A DNA stretch of 31,306 nucleotides from a virus. Position numbers and translations under genes: made by a program. Below are positions 22,094 to 28,907 of the stretch, in pieces. Where the stretch lies: the IMG/VR virus record IMGVR_UViG_3300032215_000714, positions 1-31,306 of that record. One strand, written 5' to 3'. The notes beneath the pieces are model-generated. The model saw nothing but the letters and a program-made list of their open reading frames with translations, was not told the origin of the DNA and ran no database searches. Positions within the stretch are counted from its first letter, which is position 1, and every line of letters begins with the position of its first letter.

Positions 22094-22880
22094 CATGATG
22101 CAGCGCGTCAAGCAGTCCCGCCTTACCGTGGTAACGTCCCAGTATCCACATTCTGAGACGTACCAACACAACAGGGAAACGGGGGCTACGGTGAACGCGA
22201 TCACATCGACGAACCAACTGCAAGCATCCAACGTCCCCGTACACGTAATCGGGGCACCCCCCAGCGCGTTGACCGTAGCCGCTCGAGCGGCTGGAACCGG
22301 ATCGCCGCCGGCATACGTCACGCGGGACAACGTGCGGGCGATGGTCGCCTCGTGCGAGACCACACGGGACCGCCTCCTGCTGCAAACGTTGTGGGAGTCG
22401 GGTGGTCGTGTTTCGGAGGTGTGCAGCCTGCGCGTCTGCGATATCGACCGCGACCAGGCTGCGCTGATCCTTACGAACCTGAAGCAGCGAGGCAAACGAC
22501 GCGCCACGAAACTGGTGTACATATCGCGCGATCTAATCGGCGCCCTTGTTGCGTTTGTCCGGGATTCTCGCCTGCCCCACGAGGGGTACCTTTGGCGCAG
22601 TCGGGTTAGCGGGACACGGCCGATGAATCGCCGGGAGATTCACCGCATCGTTACCGCCGCCTCGACCAGGGCGGAGGTAATGATCGTGGGGCGCATGGGG
22701 CCACGACCGGCTACCGGGTTGGATTTTCGGCACGGTTCGGCCGTCCACCTACTACGCGCCGGACACCCGATCACTGAAGTGCAACGACATCTAGGCCACG
22801 CACGCATTGACACGACCACCATCTACCTACGCCTGACCGACCCCGAACGCCGGTCACTCGCTGATAGGATCAACTGGTAA
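22086..22880 (+). CDS. Tyrosine recombinase (integrase/Xer type)
   Basis: 264 residues; ATG 22086 overlaps the previous stop by 8 bases (ATG 22095 is an alternative). The C-terminal 180 residues are the catalytic domain: first Arg in SGGRVSEV, Lys-rich beta hairpin (LKQRGKRRATK), box II as LDFRHGSAVHLL, LGHARIDTT and the Tyr nucleophile in TTTIYLRL. In most family members box II reads HxLRH; here the first His is Leu. The N-terminal 80 residues are shorter and partly disordered. It could integrate the genome or resolve multimers of the circle. It is the last gene of the late unit and overlaps the convergent unit's last gene by 27 bp. No att site was identified. Confidence 0.85.
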   Translation: MSDMMQRVKQSRLTVVTSQYPHSETYQHNRETGATVNAITSTNQLQASNVPVHVIGAPPSALTVAARAAGTGSPPAYVTRDNVRAMVASCETTRDRLLLQTLWESGGRVSEVCSLRVCDIDRDQAALILTNLKQRGKRRATKLVYISRDLIGALVAFVRDSRLPHEGYLWRSRVSGTRPMNRREIHRIVTAASTRAEVMIVGRMGPRPATGLDFRHGSAVHLLRAGHPITEVQRHLGHARIDTTTIYLRLTDPERRSLADRINW

Positions 22881-23489
22881 CGGCAAGGCCATCTGTGCGT
22901 CGAGCCGATGTAGCCACGAGTTTAGTGTGACGAGTGATGCAGTCGGCGAGTACGCCAAATGGGTACCGTCGACAGTGTCGGCACCAGCTCGAAGCGAAAA
23001 CAGCAACCCCCGCCATGTATTAACCCGCCCCACGTGAACGTGTTTGCCCAGCCGCTTCGCTCGTTGCAGGATTGGCACGGCTTTCGGTCGCCAGGCATCG
23101 CTTCCACCAAGGAAAACCGCGTCAATTTCGTCCCATGGCACTTCGTCGGTCGTAGCACCGTCCTGCAACACAATGGCTACAGGGACTCCGGTTTCAACGA
23201 TGCGCGATCTGCCGCCGGTACGCCAGAGTTGCAGGGTCGCCGGCCAATTACCCCACACGTCCGGCGCAGGTAAGAACAGGCAACCCGGAACGCTTTGGAG
23301 CCTTCGCACGAACGCCTGCCATCGGCGGCTATCACGTTCTGGCATCGCACGAGTAAAACACCCATTATCGGCCGCCCAAGCACGGTTAGGGGGGGGACTG
23401 TTCCCCCCCCACGGTGTGATCAAAAATCCGACATTCCTGTGGGCGCGTCGGTCTATCTCCTTGCTGATTGCGCCCGACAAATAGATCAC
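22854..23489 (-). CDS. TGT/DpdA-like protein
   Basis: 211 residues from GTG 23489. The sequence has the look of phage proteins related to tRNA-guanine transglycosylase, which include DpdA, the enzyme that puts 7-deazaguanine bases into DNA: GFLITPWGGN, WAADNGCFT, APDVWGNWPATL, PVAIVLQDG, IDAVFLGGSDAW, GKHVHVGRVN, and ADTVDGT near the end. It is much shorter than tRNA TGTs. None of the preQ0 synthesis genes (folE, queD, queE, queC) is in the window, so the host would have to supply the precursor. It is the last gene of the early unit with three methyltransferase or modification-type genes, consistent with DNA protection. The alternative is a related protein of other activity. Confidence 0.6.
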   Translation of the reverse strand: MIYLSGAISKEIDRRAHRNVGFLITPWGGNSPPPNRAWAADNGCFTRAMPERDSRRWQAFVRRLQSVPGCLFLPAPDVWGNWPATLQLWRTGGRSRIVETGVPVAIVLQDGATTDEVPWDEIDAVFLGGSDAWRPKAVPILQRAKRLGKHVHVGRVNTWRGLLFSLRAGADTVDGTHLAYSPTASLVTLNSWLHRLDAQMALPLPVDPISE

Positions 23490-23493
23490 AAGG

Positions 23494-23916
23494 TCATTCG
23501 CTTCTGGTCTCGACGCAGTCCTCCATCGTCCTCATCAGCGACTCAAACCAATCTTCTAGCTCGATTGGCTGCGCCCCCCGTATCGCCCAATAACTCCACG
23601 TGTCCCATCCCATTTGATTAGCCAGCTTAGACCGATGAAAATCGCCCAGCATCATTTGGAACGCGACACATAAACTGTCATGCGCCTCGACCGCCTCGGC
23701 TTCGCTTGCGAGCGTTTGGGGTGCCACATATCGCGGTAGGTGTTTCTTCAATGACGGCATCCACAACCGTGATGGGCTTGTTTCGTGCGTTAACTCACGG
23801 CTCCACGTGCGGCTAGCAAGGAACCAGTGCAGAGCGCACTGGGCTAACTCGTCGAAGGTACTGAACCGAATACGTCCATCCTGGATTGTGTTTAGCGGCG
23901 TAGTGAACCCTTCCAT
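23494..23916 (-). CDS. Early protein, paralogue B of the 24254 gene
   Basis: 140 residues from ATG 23916; an in-frame ATG at 23985 lies inside the upstream gene. The later start is supported because it makes the first 31 residues line up without gaps with paralogue A (both have an acidic 'L-x-x-A-L-x-W-F' end of that block: CALHWFLASRTWSREL here). A second shared block is WDTWSYWAIRGAQPIELEDWFE near the C-terminus. The central part is shorter by about 58 residues. Trp-rich and acidic; no enzyme motif. Function unknown. Four bases separate it from the upstream stop. Confidence 0.72.
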   Translation of the reverse strand: MEGFTTPLNTIQDGRIRFSTFDELAQCALHWFLASRTWSRELTHETSPSRLWMPSLKKHLPRYVAPQTLASEAEAVEAHDSLCVAFQMMLGDFHRSKLANQMGWDTWSYWAIRGAQPIELEDWFESLMRTMEDCVETRSE

Positions 23917-23920
23917 TTCT

Positions 23921-24226
23921 TCACCGACCCTTACCAGCACTGGCAACTGCGGTGGGTTTTCTGTTGCCAGTGTTGCCAATGTCATAGGGAAGCATCGTCA
24001 CGTCATACGACCAGCGGGTGCCATTCCACTGCGACTGCGATATGGGCGTTTGTTTGCTTCGGCGCAACCATTGCAACGCCGACCCGACCGCATCCTCGAT
24101 GTCAGGATGGCCCGTGCTTAGGCCGGAATCAATGACCCACGCATACAACCCGTCCGCCTTGTAAAAGGACACCAGACGATTCCCGACCTTTAGGGTGTGA
24201 ACTTTTGTCCAAGCCACTGGATTCAC
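23921..24226 (-). CDS. Small early protein, 101 residues
   Basis: GTG 24226 with GGGAGGAG 6 bases upstream. Begins with beta-type segments (WTKVHTLKVGNRLVSFYKADGLYAWVID), then a helix (IEDAVGSALQWLRRSK) and a Trp/Thr region, ending in a basic tail. It lies between the two paralogues A and B and is part of the same leftward unit. No family recognised. Confidence 0.68.
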   Translation of the reverse strand: MNPVAWTKVHTLKVGNRLVSFYKADGLYAWVIDSGLSTGHPDIEDAVGSALQWLRRSKQTPISQSQWNGTRWSYDVTMLPYDIGNTGNRKPTAVASAGKGR

Positions 24227-24253
24227 GAGACTCTCCTCCCATGGTGTGAGTTT

Positions 24254-24850
24254 TCAGATTGCCGGCGGGTCTGTCTGATCCTCCTCTGCGAGGTGAACAC
24301 TCGCGTCGGGATATTCCTTCTCGTACCAATCGTCCCAGGACGCTTCGACGAACTCGAAAAAATTACGCAACTGGGCGCCTGTTTTCCCCTCCAGATACCA
24401 CGCTCCCCAATAGGCCCACTCAGAATTATTGTCCTTGAGACATTCGCGCACGAAATACCGGACCATGTCCACCATTTCCTGCCACTTGGCCGATCTGCGC
24501 CATACCAGGGCAGGCCAAATGGGGCGAGACCCTGCCGGTTCCCGCCACTCAGGCCGTTCGGGAAGCCCTGCTACCTCCTTCCAGATGACGCCACCCACAA
24601 CCTCTACACATTCCTGTGAGTTGCCATCAATGTCGGTATAAATGTCTCCGCGCTCACAGGCCGGCGGTAGACCGGTCGCCGCTTTGCCTTTAGGTGCGAG
24701 ATGCCACAGGGTTTCAGTGGCGAATACGTCACGGTCCCACCGTTTGCTTTCAATGAACCAATCAAGCGCAAACTCCTGCAATTCACGCAAGTCTCGAATA
24801 CGACTCCGCTGATCCTTGCCAGTCTCTAGCGTTAGCTCTGGTACTACCAT
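24254..24850 (-). CDS. Early protein, paralogue A
   Basis: 198 residues from ATG 24850, with GGGGAGGG about 5 bases upstream. Start block RDLRELQEFALDWFIESKRWDRD and end block WAYWGAWYLEGKTGAQLRNFFEFVE match paralogue B (23494-23916). The middle, absent in B, has Trp- and acid-rich sequence (GVIWKEVAG, WPALVWRRSAKWQEM). The C-terminal tail is acidic (HLAEEDQTDPPAI). Overall acidic, which is common in phage proteins that mimic DNA or bind host enzymes, but nothing specific is seen. Overlaps the upstream methyltransferase by 7 bases. Confidence 0.72.
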   Translation of the reverse strand: MVVPELTLETGKDQRSRIRDLRELQEFALDWFIESKRWDRDVFATETLWHLAPKGKAATGLPPACERGDIYTDIDGNSQECVEVVGGVIWKEVAGLPERPEWREPAGSRPIWPALVWRRSAKWQEMVDMVRYFVRECLKDNNSEWAYWGAWYLEGKTGAQLRNFFEFVEASWDDWYEKEYPDASVHLAEEDQTDPPAI

Positions 24851-25815
24851 GACACCCTCCCCTTAGTGAGTTCGAAATAATCCGTGTCAATCTCGATCGT
24901 AATCGACGATCGTTGTTCCTGACTGGCGACGATAGCCGTCGTGCCAACACCGCCAAACGGGTCGAGCACGACGCCGCCAGGCGGACATGACATACGAACA
25001 ATCGGACGGATAAGCTCCATCGGAAACGTAGCGTAGTGCGACCCATAGCCCTTTCGTACCGGAACCGTCCAAACGCTTCGCTTGTTTCGCACACCGTTGG
25101 TCAGGTACCCATCGACCAGACCGGAGTGCACCGGACCCTTCACCAGCACTGACTCGGCGCTGCGATTGCGGTTATAGCCTGTTACCTGCGTGCCGTGTTT
25201 TGTTACCGCTGGCTCCTGGGCTTCCGAGTAATCCCAAAAATAGATCCCAGATTGCGAGAAGTGGAAAATATATTCATGCGCTCGCGTGCACCGATCCCGC
25301 ACTGATTCCGGCATTGGATTGGGTTTTGACCAGATGATGTCCTCACGTAGAACCCACCCCGCATCAATCATTGCCAACGCAAAACGCCACGGCATACCCA
25401 TCAGTGATTTTTTTGGGATGTTTGCCTTGCGTGGAACGCGCCCCGGCGATTGTGGTCCAGAACGCGATGCCCTGGGACCCACGGCCGATCCTTGGAACGA
25501 CGGTTCTGAATTGTACGTATCCCCAAGATTGACCCAAACGCTGCCCGTTTTTTTGAGCACGCGCCGTATTTCTCCCATGACTTCGACTAGGTGAAACACG
25601 TAGTGCGTGGGCTGGGATTCCTGCCCAAGCTGGATGTTGCACCCATCGGCCCAGATTGGCACGGGTCCGGGGTAATGTCGCTGTCCCCAATATGGGGGTG
25701 AGGTAATCACTAGGTCCACCGATTGCGCCGGCAACTGTTGCAGCTCGGTTACCGCATGGCCGAGTAAGTGCGTTCGAGTGACTTCGACATTGACGGCGTC
25801 GCTATTGGTGTTCAT
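24844..25815 (-). CDS. N4-cytosine-type DNA methyltransferase
   Basis: 323 residues from ATG 25815, which overlaps the upstream stop as ATGA; the longer frame to 25986 is rejected. Motif IV is TSPPYW (38-43), near the N-terminus, and the S-adenosylmethionine loop is LDPFGGVGTT (285-293) near the C-terminus, so the order is catalytic motif, recognition region, SAM motif (beta-type). SPPYW is typical of enzymes that methylate the exocyclic N4 of cytosine; N6-adenine enzymes usually have DPPY. The middle (100-260) would read the DNA site. No cognate endonuclease is next to it, so it is an orphan that probably protects the genome from host restriction or changes regulation. Confidence 0.88.
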   Translation of the reverse strand: MNTNSDAVNVEVTRTHLLGHAVTELQQLPAQSVDLVITSPPYWGQRHYPGPVPIWADGCNIQLGQESQPTHYVFHLVEVMGEIRRVLKKTGSVWVNLGDTYNSEPSFQGSAVGPRASRSGPQSPGRVPRKANIPKKSLMGMPWRFALAMIDAGWVLREDIIWSKPNPMPESVRDRCTRAHEYIFHFSQSGIYFWDYSEAQEPAVTKHGTQVTGYNRNRSAESVLVKGPVHSGLVDGYLTNGVRNKRSVWTVPVRKGYGSHYATFPMELIRPIVRMSCPPGGVVLDPFGGVGTTAIVASQEQRSSITIEIDTDYFELTKGRVSW

Positions 25816-26342
25816 CGGCAGTCCTCTTCCATCACGTGCCCCAGCGTCAACCGAGCACCTAAACCGGCCCCGACTGGACCGCGGTGCGGGAATGTTTCGG
25901 TTTGCAATTCCGCGTCGAGCTGGGCGGTGGTCGGGTTTTTTACCCCTTGAGTGATCAGCCTCCCACGTGCCGTACCCCTGTCCCATAGCCCCTTGGCAAT
26001 CGCGTCGCGCAAGCTGGAGGGCGCATCGGTAACTGATTTGATTGTCGCCAGCAATTTAGACGCATCCACCCAGTTGGTGTCACCCTCGTCATCGTCTGGC
26101 CTGTAATCCGCGCAATAATCGAGAAACTCGGCCGGCGTCGGCAACCATCGCGATTTGGTGATTACCGTCTCGGCGATTTTCATCATTACTTCAACTGTCA
26201 ACCACGGCCGTAGTTCGATGACTCTCCAATAAGCGCGCAGTAGAGCCGCTTGATCCTCCGGTACCCCTGCCCGAGGTGGAAAGATCGCCAGCCAGTAGCT
26301 CAGTAAATCGGCTACGTCCTGGTGTTCTGGTCTGGTCCCCAT
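25812..26342 (-). CDS. Helicase-loader-like replication protein
   Basis: 176 residues from ATG 26342, fixed by GGGAGG 7 bases upstream even though this makes the gene overlap the initiator gene by 152 bp. The N-terminal 85 residues have the layout of the G39P-type phage helicase loader or inhibitor domain: DLLSYWLAIFPPRAG, ALLRAYWRVIELRPWLTVEVMMKIAETV, then a SRWLPTPAEFLDYC ending. The C-terminal part is variable and probably disordered. Likely role: bring the host replicative helicase to the origin opened by the initiator. Position between initiator and methyltransferase supports this. Confidence is limited as the motif set is short. Confidence 0.62.
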   Translation of the reverse strand: MGTRPEHQDVADLLSYWLAIFPPRAGVPEDQAALLRAYWRVIELRPWLTVEVMMKIAETVITKSRWLPTPAEFLDYCADYRPDDDEGDTNWVDASKLLATIKSVTDAPSSLRDAIAKGLWDRGTARGRLITQGVKNPTTAQLDAELQTETFPHRGPVGAGLGARLTLGHVMEEDCR

Positions 26343-27105
26343 TGTTCTGCCTCCCGGCTAGGGCGCTCCCGATTGCCCGCATGTTCGACGCCGCGCTAGT
26401 ACGCTCACCGGAGGGACGGGTCGCACTCCGAGACTCCGGTATTCCGCCCACATACCACTCCAGGACCCCAGCTAGATTTTTCCGACTGTACCCCCGCAGT
26501 TTCCACGCTTCTGCGACCCGCCGTAATTCGGCCAGATCGTTGATCGTTGGGTCTGGAAGCGCGTTTGCAATGGCACGGCGGGCGTCGGCGTCCGGGTTGC
26601 CGATTGCCAGCACCTCGCGGAGTACACGCACAGCAGCAGCCCCGGTTTCGTCCAGCGCCCCGATGGTCTCGGGCACCTTGGGGGCCGTTATCGTCTCCGT
26701 GGCTGGTGTGGCCGTTGGCGCGGTACGTTGTCGCCACTCGCGCGAACGGGCGGCCTTCGCGTTCATGCGTGTCACGCCCAACCCTGAATGGTCCGCCCAA
26801 TCGTGTACGGCTAATTGTCCGTCGACATCGTCCAACCAACCGAAAGCGATTAGTGCCCGCACCAACGCGCCCGGGTCTCCTCCCCAACGCATCCGCCGCT
26901 CCAACGTTTCAGCGGTGAAGCGCGACAGGTCGCCCTGCTCCTGGGACTCGTTCGTGGCATTTGCCGCGAACCACCACAACAGATGAAGGTGTCCGATCAC
27001 TTGCACGTATGGCACGGCAAGCGCCGCGGCCACCTCCTCGACCTTCCAACTATCGCTAAGCTCCGTCGACGACTGCACGTACCGCACCCGATTAGCGGGG
27101 GGCAT
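26191..27105 (-). CDS. DnaD-like phage replication initiator
   Basis: 304 residues; ATG 27105 is preferred to ATG 27114 because AAGG lies 9 bases upstream of it. The N-terminal 115 residues form a winged-helix-like domain typical of phage replisome organisers: AAALAVPYVQVIGHLHLLWWFAA, ERRMRWGGDPGALVRALIAFGWLDD, and GQLAVHDWADHSG. A Thr/Pro-rich linker leads to a helical DnaD-type block (about 150-210: NDLAELRRVAEAWKLRGYSRKNLAGVLEWYVG). The C-terminal 60 residues are low-complexity and lie in the overlap with the loader gene. It should bind the origin, which in this family is often inside the initiator gene itself. Confidence 0.75.
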   Translation of the reverse strand: MPPANRVRYVQSSTELSDSWKVEEVAAALAVPYVQVIGHLHLLWWFAANATNESQEQGDLSRFTAETLERRMRWGGDPGALVRALIAFGWLDDVDGQLAVHDWADHSGLGVTRMNAKAARSREWRQRTAPTATPATETITAPKVPETIGALDETGAAAVRVLREVLAIGNPDADARRAIANALPDPTINDLAELRRVAEAWKLRGYSRKNLAGVLEWYVGGIPESRSATRPSGERTSAASNMRAIGSALAGRQNNGDQTRTPGRSRFTELLAGDLSTSGRGTGGSSGSTARLLESHRTTAVVDS

Positions 27106-27319
27106 CTTCGGCATCCTTGGGCGCCAGGCTCACACGCAGAGCCTCCTCTAACGCCCGTACCGTGCCGAATTGCGGACTTTCGGCGCCGTTTTCAATCCTG
27201 AGAATCGTCCTCCAAGATATCCCGCTGATGGCCTGTAACCCGGATTGTGAGAGTCGGGCCTTCATCCTTGCCCGCTTCAGTGCCTGGCCGTCAACCGTGC
27301 GGTACCGCTCAGCGCCCAT
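27092..27319 (-). CDS. Small XRE-type regulator
   Basis: 75 residues from ATG 27319 (GGGGAGGG 4-5 bases upstream); an upstream ATG in frame at 27436 lies within the previous gene. A helix-turn-helix of the XRE/Cro family covers residues 12-60: LKRARMKARLSQSGLQAIS, then GISWRTILRIENGAESP as recognition helix and turn. It sits between the methyltransferase-like gene and the initiator, overlapping both ends, so it may limit transcription of the early unit as Cro does (inference). Confidence 0.8.
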   Translation of the reverse strand: MGAERYRTVDGQALKRARMKARLSQSGLQAISGISWRTILRIENGAESPQFGTVRALEEALRVSLAPKDAEDAPR

Positions 27320-27917
27320 CAAACCCTCCCCACTGGCACGCCATTGCATCCGCCAGACCCTGGAACGTGCGTGAGCGGACGACCTTTCGGGTCTTGTGTG
27401 GCGCATCACTGATCCACAGCGGATGATGTGAACCATTCGGCATCAGCCGCAGAGCGCCACGACCGACGATCTTGGTCGGCAGGAGCGGGGGCAACCCACG
27501 CACCCACAAGCAGGTGGTTTTGGTCGCCTCATCGCCAAATTGCCACGGCTGAACGATCTGATCCGGCCTACGCCACACCGTTGACATGATTCCCACGGGA
27601 TTCTCGATTGCGACGCGCGGTACTTCGGCGTGCGCCAAGAACAGGAACAAATCTATTCCCTGTTGCTGTCGACCGTCAGCGATTTTCTCCGGGAACCACC
27701 GCGCCCCCGATACGGCTAGGTGATCACACGGCGGGAAGCCTATGAGCATGTCCCACGGGGCGCCCTCACCGATGATCTCGCGAACGTCCCCCTGCTTGTG
27801 CCACTCGGGGCGGCCTCCACTGGCCGGCAACAGATCGCACGAATACGCCTCATGTCCCACCGCCCTGAACGCCTTCGTAACTACCTGGGACTCTTCACAC
27901 GCTACAAGAACACGCAC
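27309..27917 (-). CDS. C5-methyltransferase-like phage protein
   Basis: 202 residues from GTG 27917. MRVLVACEESQ at the start is the SAM-binding strand-loop of a Rossmann fold; FPPCDHL (61-67) carries the Pro-Cys pair that in C5-cytosine methyltransferases is the nucleophile; IENPVG (105-110) replaces the ENV motif. C-terminal WQFGDEATKTTCLWVRGLPPL is characteristic of this compact phage group, usually annotated as DNA (cytosine) methyltransferase. The family lacks the large recognition domain, so activity and target are uncertain. Second of three DNA-modification-type genes in the early unit. Start GTG shares one base with the upstream stop. Confidence 0.75.
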   Translation of the reverse strand: MRVLVACEESQVVTKAFRAVGHEAYSCDLLPASGGRPEWHKQGDVREIIGEGAPWDMLIGFPPCDHLAVSGARWFPEKIADGRQQQGIDLFLFLAHAEVPRVAIENPVGIMSTVWRRPDQIVQPWQFGDEATKTTCLWVRGLPPLLPTKIVGRGALRLMPNGSHHPLWISDAPHKTRKVVRSRTFQGLADAMACQWGGFDGR

Positions 27918-28180
27918 TACCGGCCCCCAATCAGATGATCACGCCAAACCCTGGCGGAGACGAGGCACGCACCCGAGACGTGCCGCTGGTTGCCGTCCAC
28001 GCGGACCTCGTACCAATCCAGCCGCCCGAGGTGCCAGATTTCCACGGTGTGCCCGGAGACTGTGGTGCTTTCGACGACGCGATCCTCGGGGAAACACGGT
28101 AGCGCCATGCGCCTCCCGGTCAACCCCCACCGCGCATCAGGAAGTGACGCCTGTACGATGCTGGTAGCCTGCTTTGCCAT
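27917..28180 (-). CDS. Small early protein, 87 residues
   Basis: ATG 28180 with AAGGGG 7 bases upstream. Beta-rich: ARWGLTGRRMALPCFPEDRV, VEIWHLGRLDWYEVRVDGNQRHVSG. No known family. It overlaps the next gene start by one base. A hairpin with a GAGA loop lies in its leader. Confidence 0.7.
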   Translation of the reverse strand: MAKQATSIVQASLPDARWGLTGRRMALPCFPEDRVVESTTVSGHTVEIWHLGRLDWYEVRVDGNQRHVSGACLVSARVWRDHLIGGR

Positions 28181-28214
28181 GTTCGGACCCCTTTGCCCCC
28201 GGTTGTGTAGTTTT

Positions 28215-28232
28215 GGCCGGGTCTCCCCGGCC
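28215..28232 (-). promoter_or_regulatory. Perfect hairpin with GNRA-type loop in the early mRNA
   Basis: GGCCGGG (28215-28221) and CCCGGCC (28226-28232) form a 7-bp stem. On the leftward transcript the 4-base loop reads GAGA, a GNRA tetraloop. It lies between the first two early genes, upstream of the ribosome site of the second, followed by AAAAC and not by a U-run, so mRNA stabilisation or processing is likelier than termination. Confidence 0.5.
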
Positions 28233-28240
28233 CGAAGTGT

Positions 28241-28489
28241 TTAGCCTCTCGCGCGGGTATACGCGTTAATACGGTCGACTCGCGCCTGCCGGTATTCACT
28301 CTGCAACCCTTCAGCAGCGACGAGCCTCGCCAGCTCGGTGTAGGCCTTGATCGCATCGCGGTACGCCCTAAACCCTTCGAGGGTCGCTAGCGGATGCGCC
28401 GATGCGGTCCATGCTGCATTGGCCGCATCCATCGCCCACTCCGCGTCCAAGCACTTGGTAACGGTTGCGTTGTCTCTGCCGTCGTCCAT
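28241..28489 (-). CDS. First early gene, 82 residues
   Basis: ATG 28489 with GGAGG 7 bases upstream. All-helical, Ala-rich: KCLDAEWAMDAANAAWTASA, GFRAYRDAIKAYTELARLVAAEGLQSEYRQARVDRI. No enzymatic motif. It is the first gene after the terminator and promoter region at 28508-28605, so it is probably among the first proteins made. Function unknown. Confidence 0.72.
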   Translation of the reverse strand: MDDGRDNATVTKCLDAEWAMDAANAAWTASAHPLATLEGFRAYRDAIKAYTELARLVAAEGLQSEYRQARVDRINAYTRARG

Positions 28490-28507
28490 GTCTGAACCTC
28501 CGCCGAC

Positions 28508-28560
28508 ATGGTGCCATCACTGACAGTCCGGTGTCAACTGGCACCGCGCGAACGTTGCAA
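28508..28560 (-). promoter_or_regulatory. Early promoter with nested inverted repeats
   Basis: On the minus strand a perfect TTGACA -35 (28537-28532) is followed after 18 bases by CACCAT (28513-28508), a weak -10. Two inverted repeats are nested around it: GGTGCCA/TGGCACC (28510-28516 and 28539-28545) and TGACA/TGTCA (28521-28525 and 28532-28536). A GTTGCAA motif at 28554-28560 lies upstream of the -35 and resembles the palindrome beside the XRE gene. The layout suggests a repressible promoter for the early unit (28489 to 22854). Confidence 0.5.
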
Positions 28561-28605
28561 ACACAAAAAGAACCACCCGCACAAGTAACAACCTGTACGG
28601 GTGGT
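28561..28605 (-). terminator. Rho-independent terminator of the lysis unit
   Basis: On the minus strand ACCACCCG (from 28605) pairs with CGGGTGGT (to 28572), with a further 3-bp ACA/TGT extension beyond a mismatch, followed by TCTTTTTGTGT. It lies 45 bases after the stop of the last lysis-type gene and separates that unit from the early promoter. Confidence 0.8.
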
Positions 28606-28649
28606 CTAGGGGGTGTGGTACGCCGGTCGGGTCCACGTCCGACGCATTG

Positions 28650-28907
28650 CTATAACGGTCTAGGTTCTGGTTCGGGTATCGGCGTTGGCGTCAGGCCGAT
28701 CATCTCCATCGCCGGATGGGTTACCCACGCGTCGAACCACGCTTCGAACGGGGCTACCACGTCCCCCCAACCTAGAGCGTTGGCGACGGCGTCGATTGTG
28801 CCAACGGCACCGGCGAGCCGAATAAGGACCACAGCAATGCGGATGCCAGCCAAGCCCACCGCCGCCCACCCGAGTACGGTACGGGCGTGCCCTATCGCAC
28901 GCTTCAC
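28650..28907 (-). CDS. Small membrane protein in lysis cassette, 85 residues
   Basis: GTG 28907, GTGA overlap with the upstream stop. One hydrophobic region, about residues 10-40 (TVLGWAAVGLAGIRIAVVLIRLAGAVGTI), then an amphipathic part with several Trp and a Pro/Glu-rich tail (TPTPIPEPEPRPL). Last gene before the terminator. Could be a second holin or a holin regulator. Assigned by size, membrane segment and position only. Confidence 0.62.
   Translation of the reverse strand: MKRAIGHARTVLGWAAVGLAGIRIAVVLIRLAGAVGTIDAVANALGWGDVVAPFEAWFDAWVTHPAMEMIGLTPTPIPEPEPRPL

Noticed and set aside
25816-25986. N-terminal extension of the N4-cytosine methyltransferase
   Set aside because: The extension reads across the helicase-loader gene in another frame; ATG 25815 forms an ATGA overlap and gives a normal methyltransferase start.
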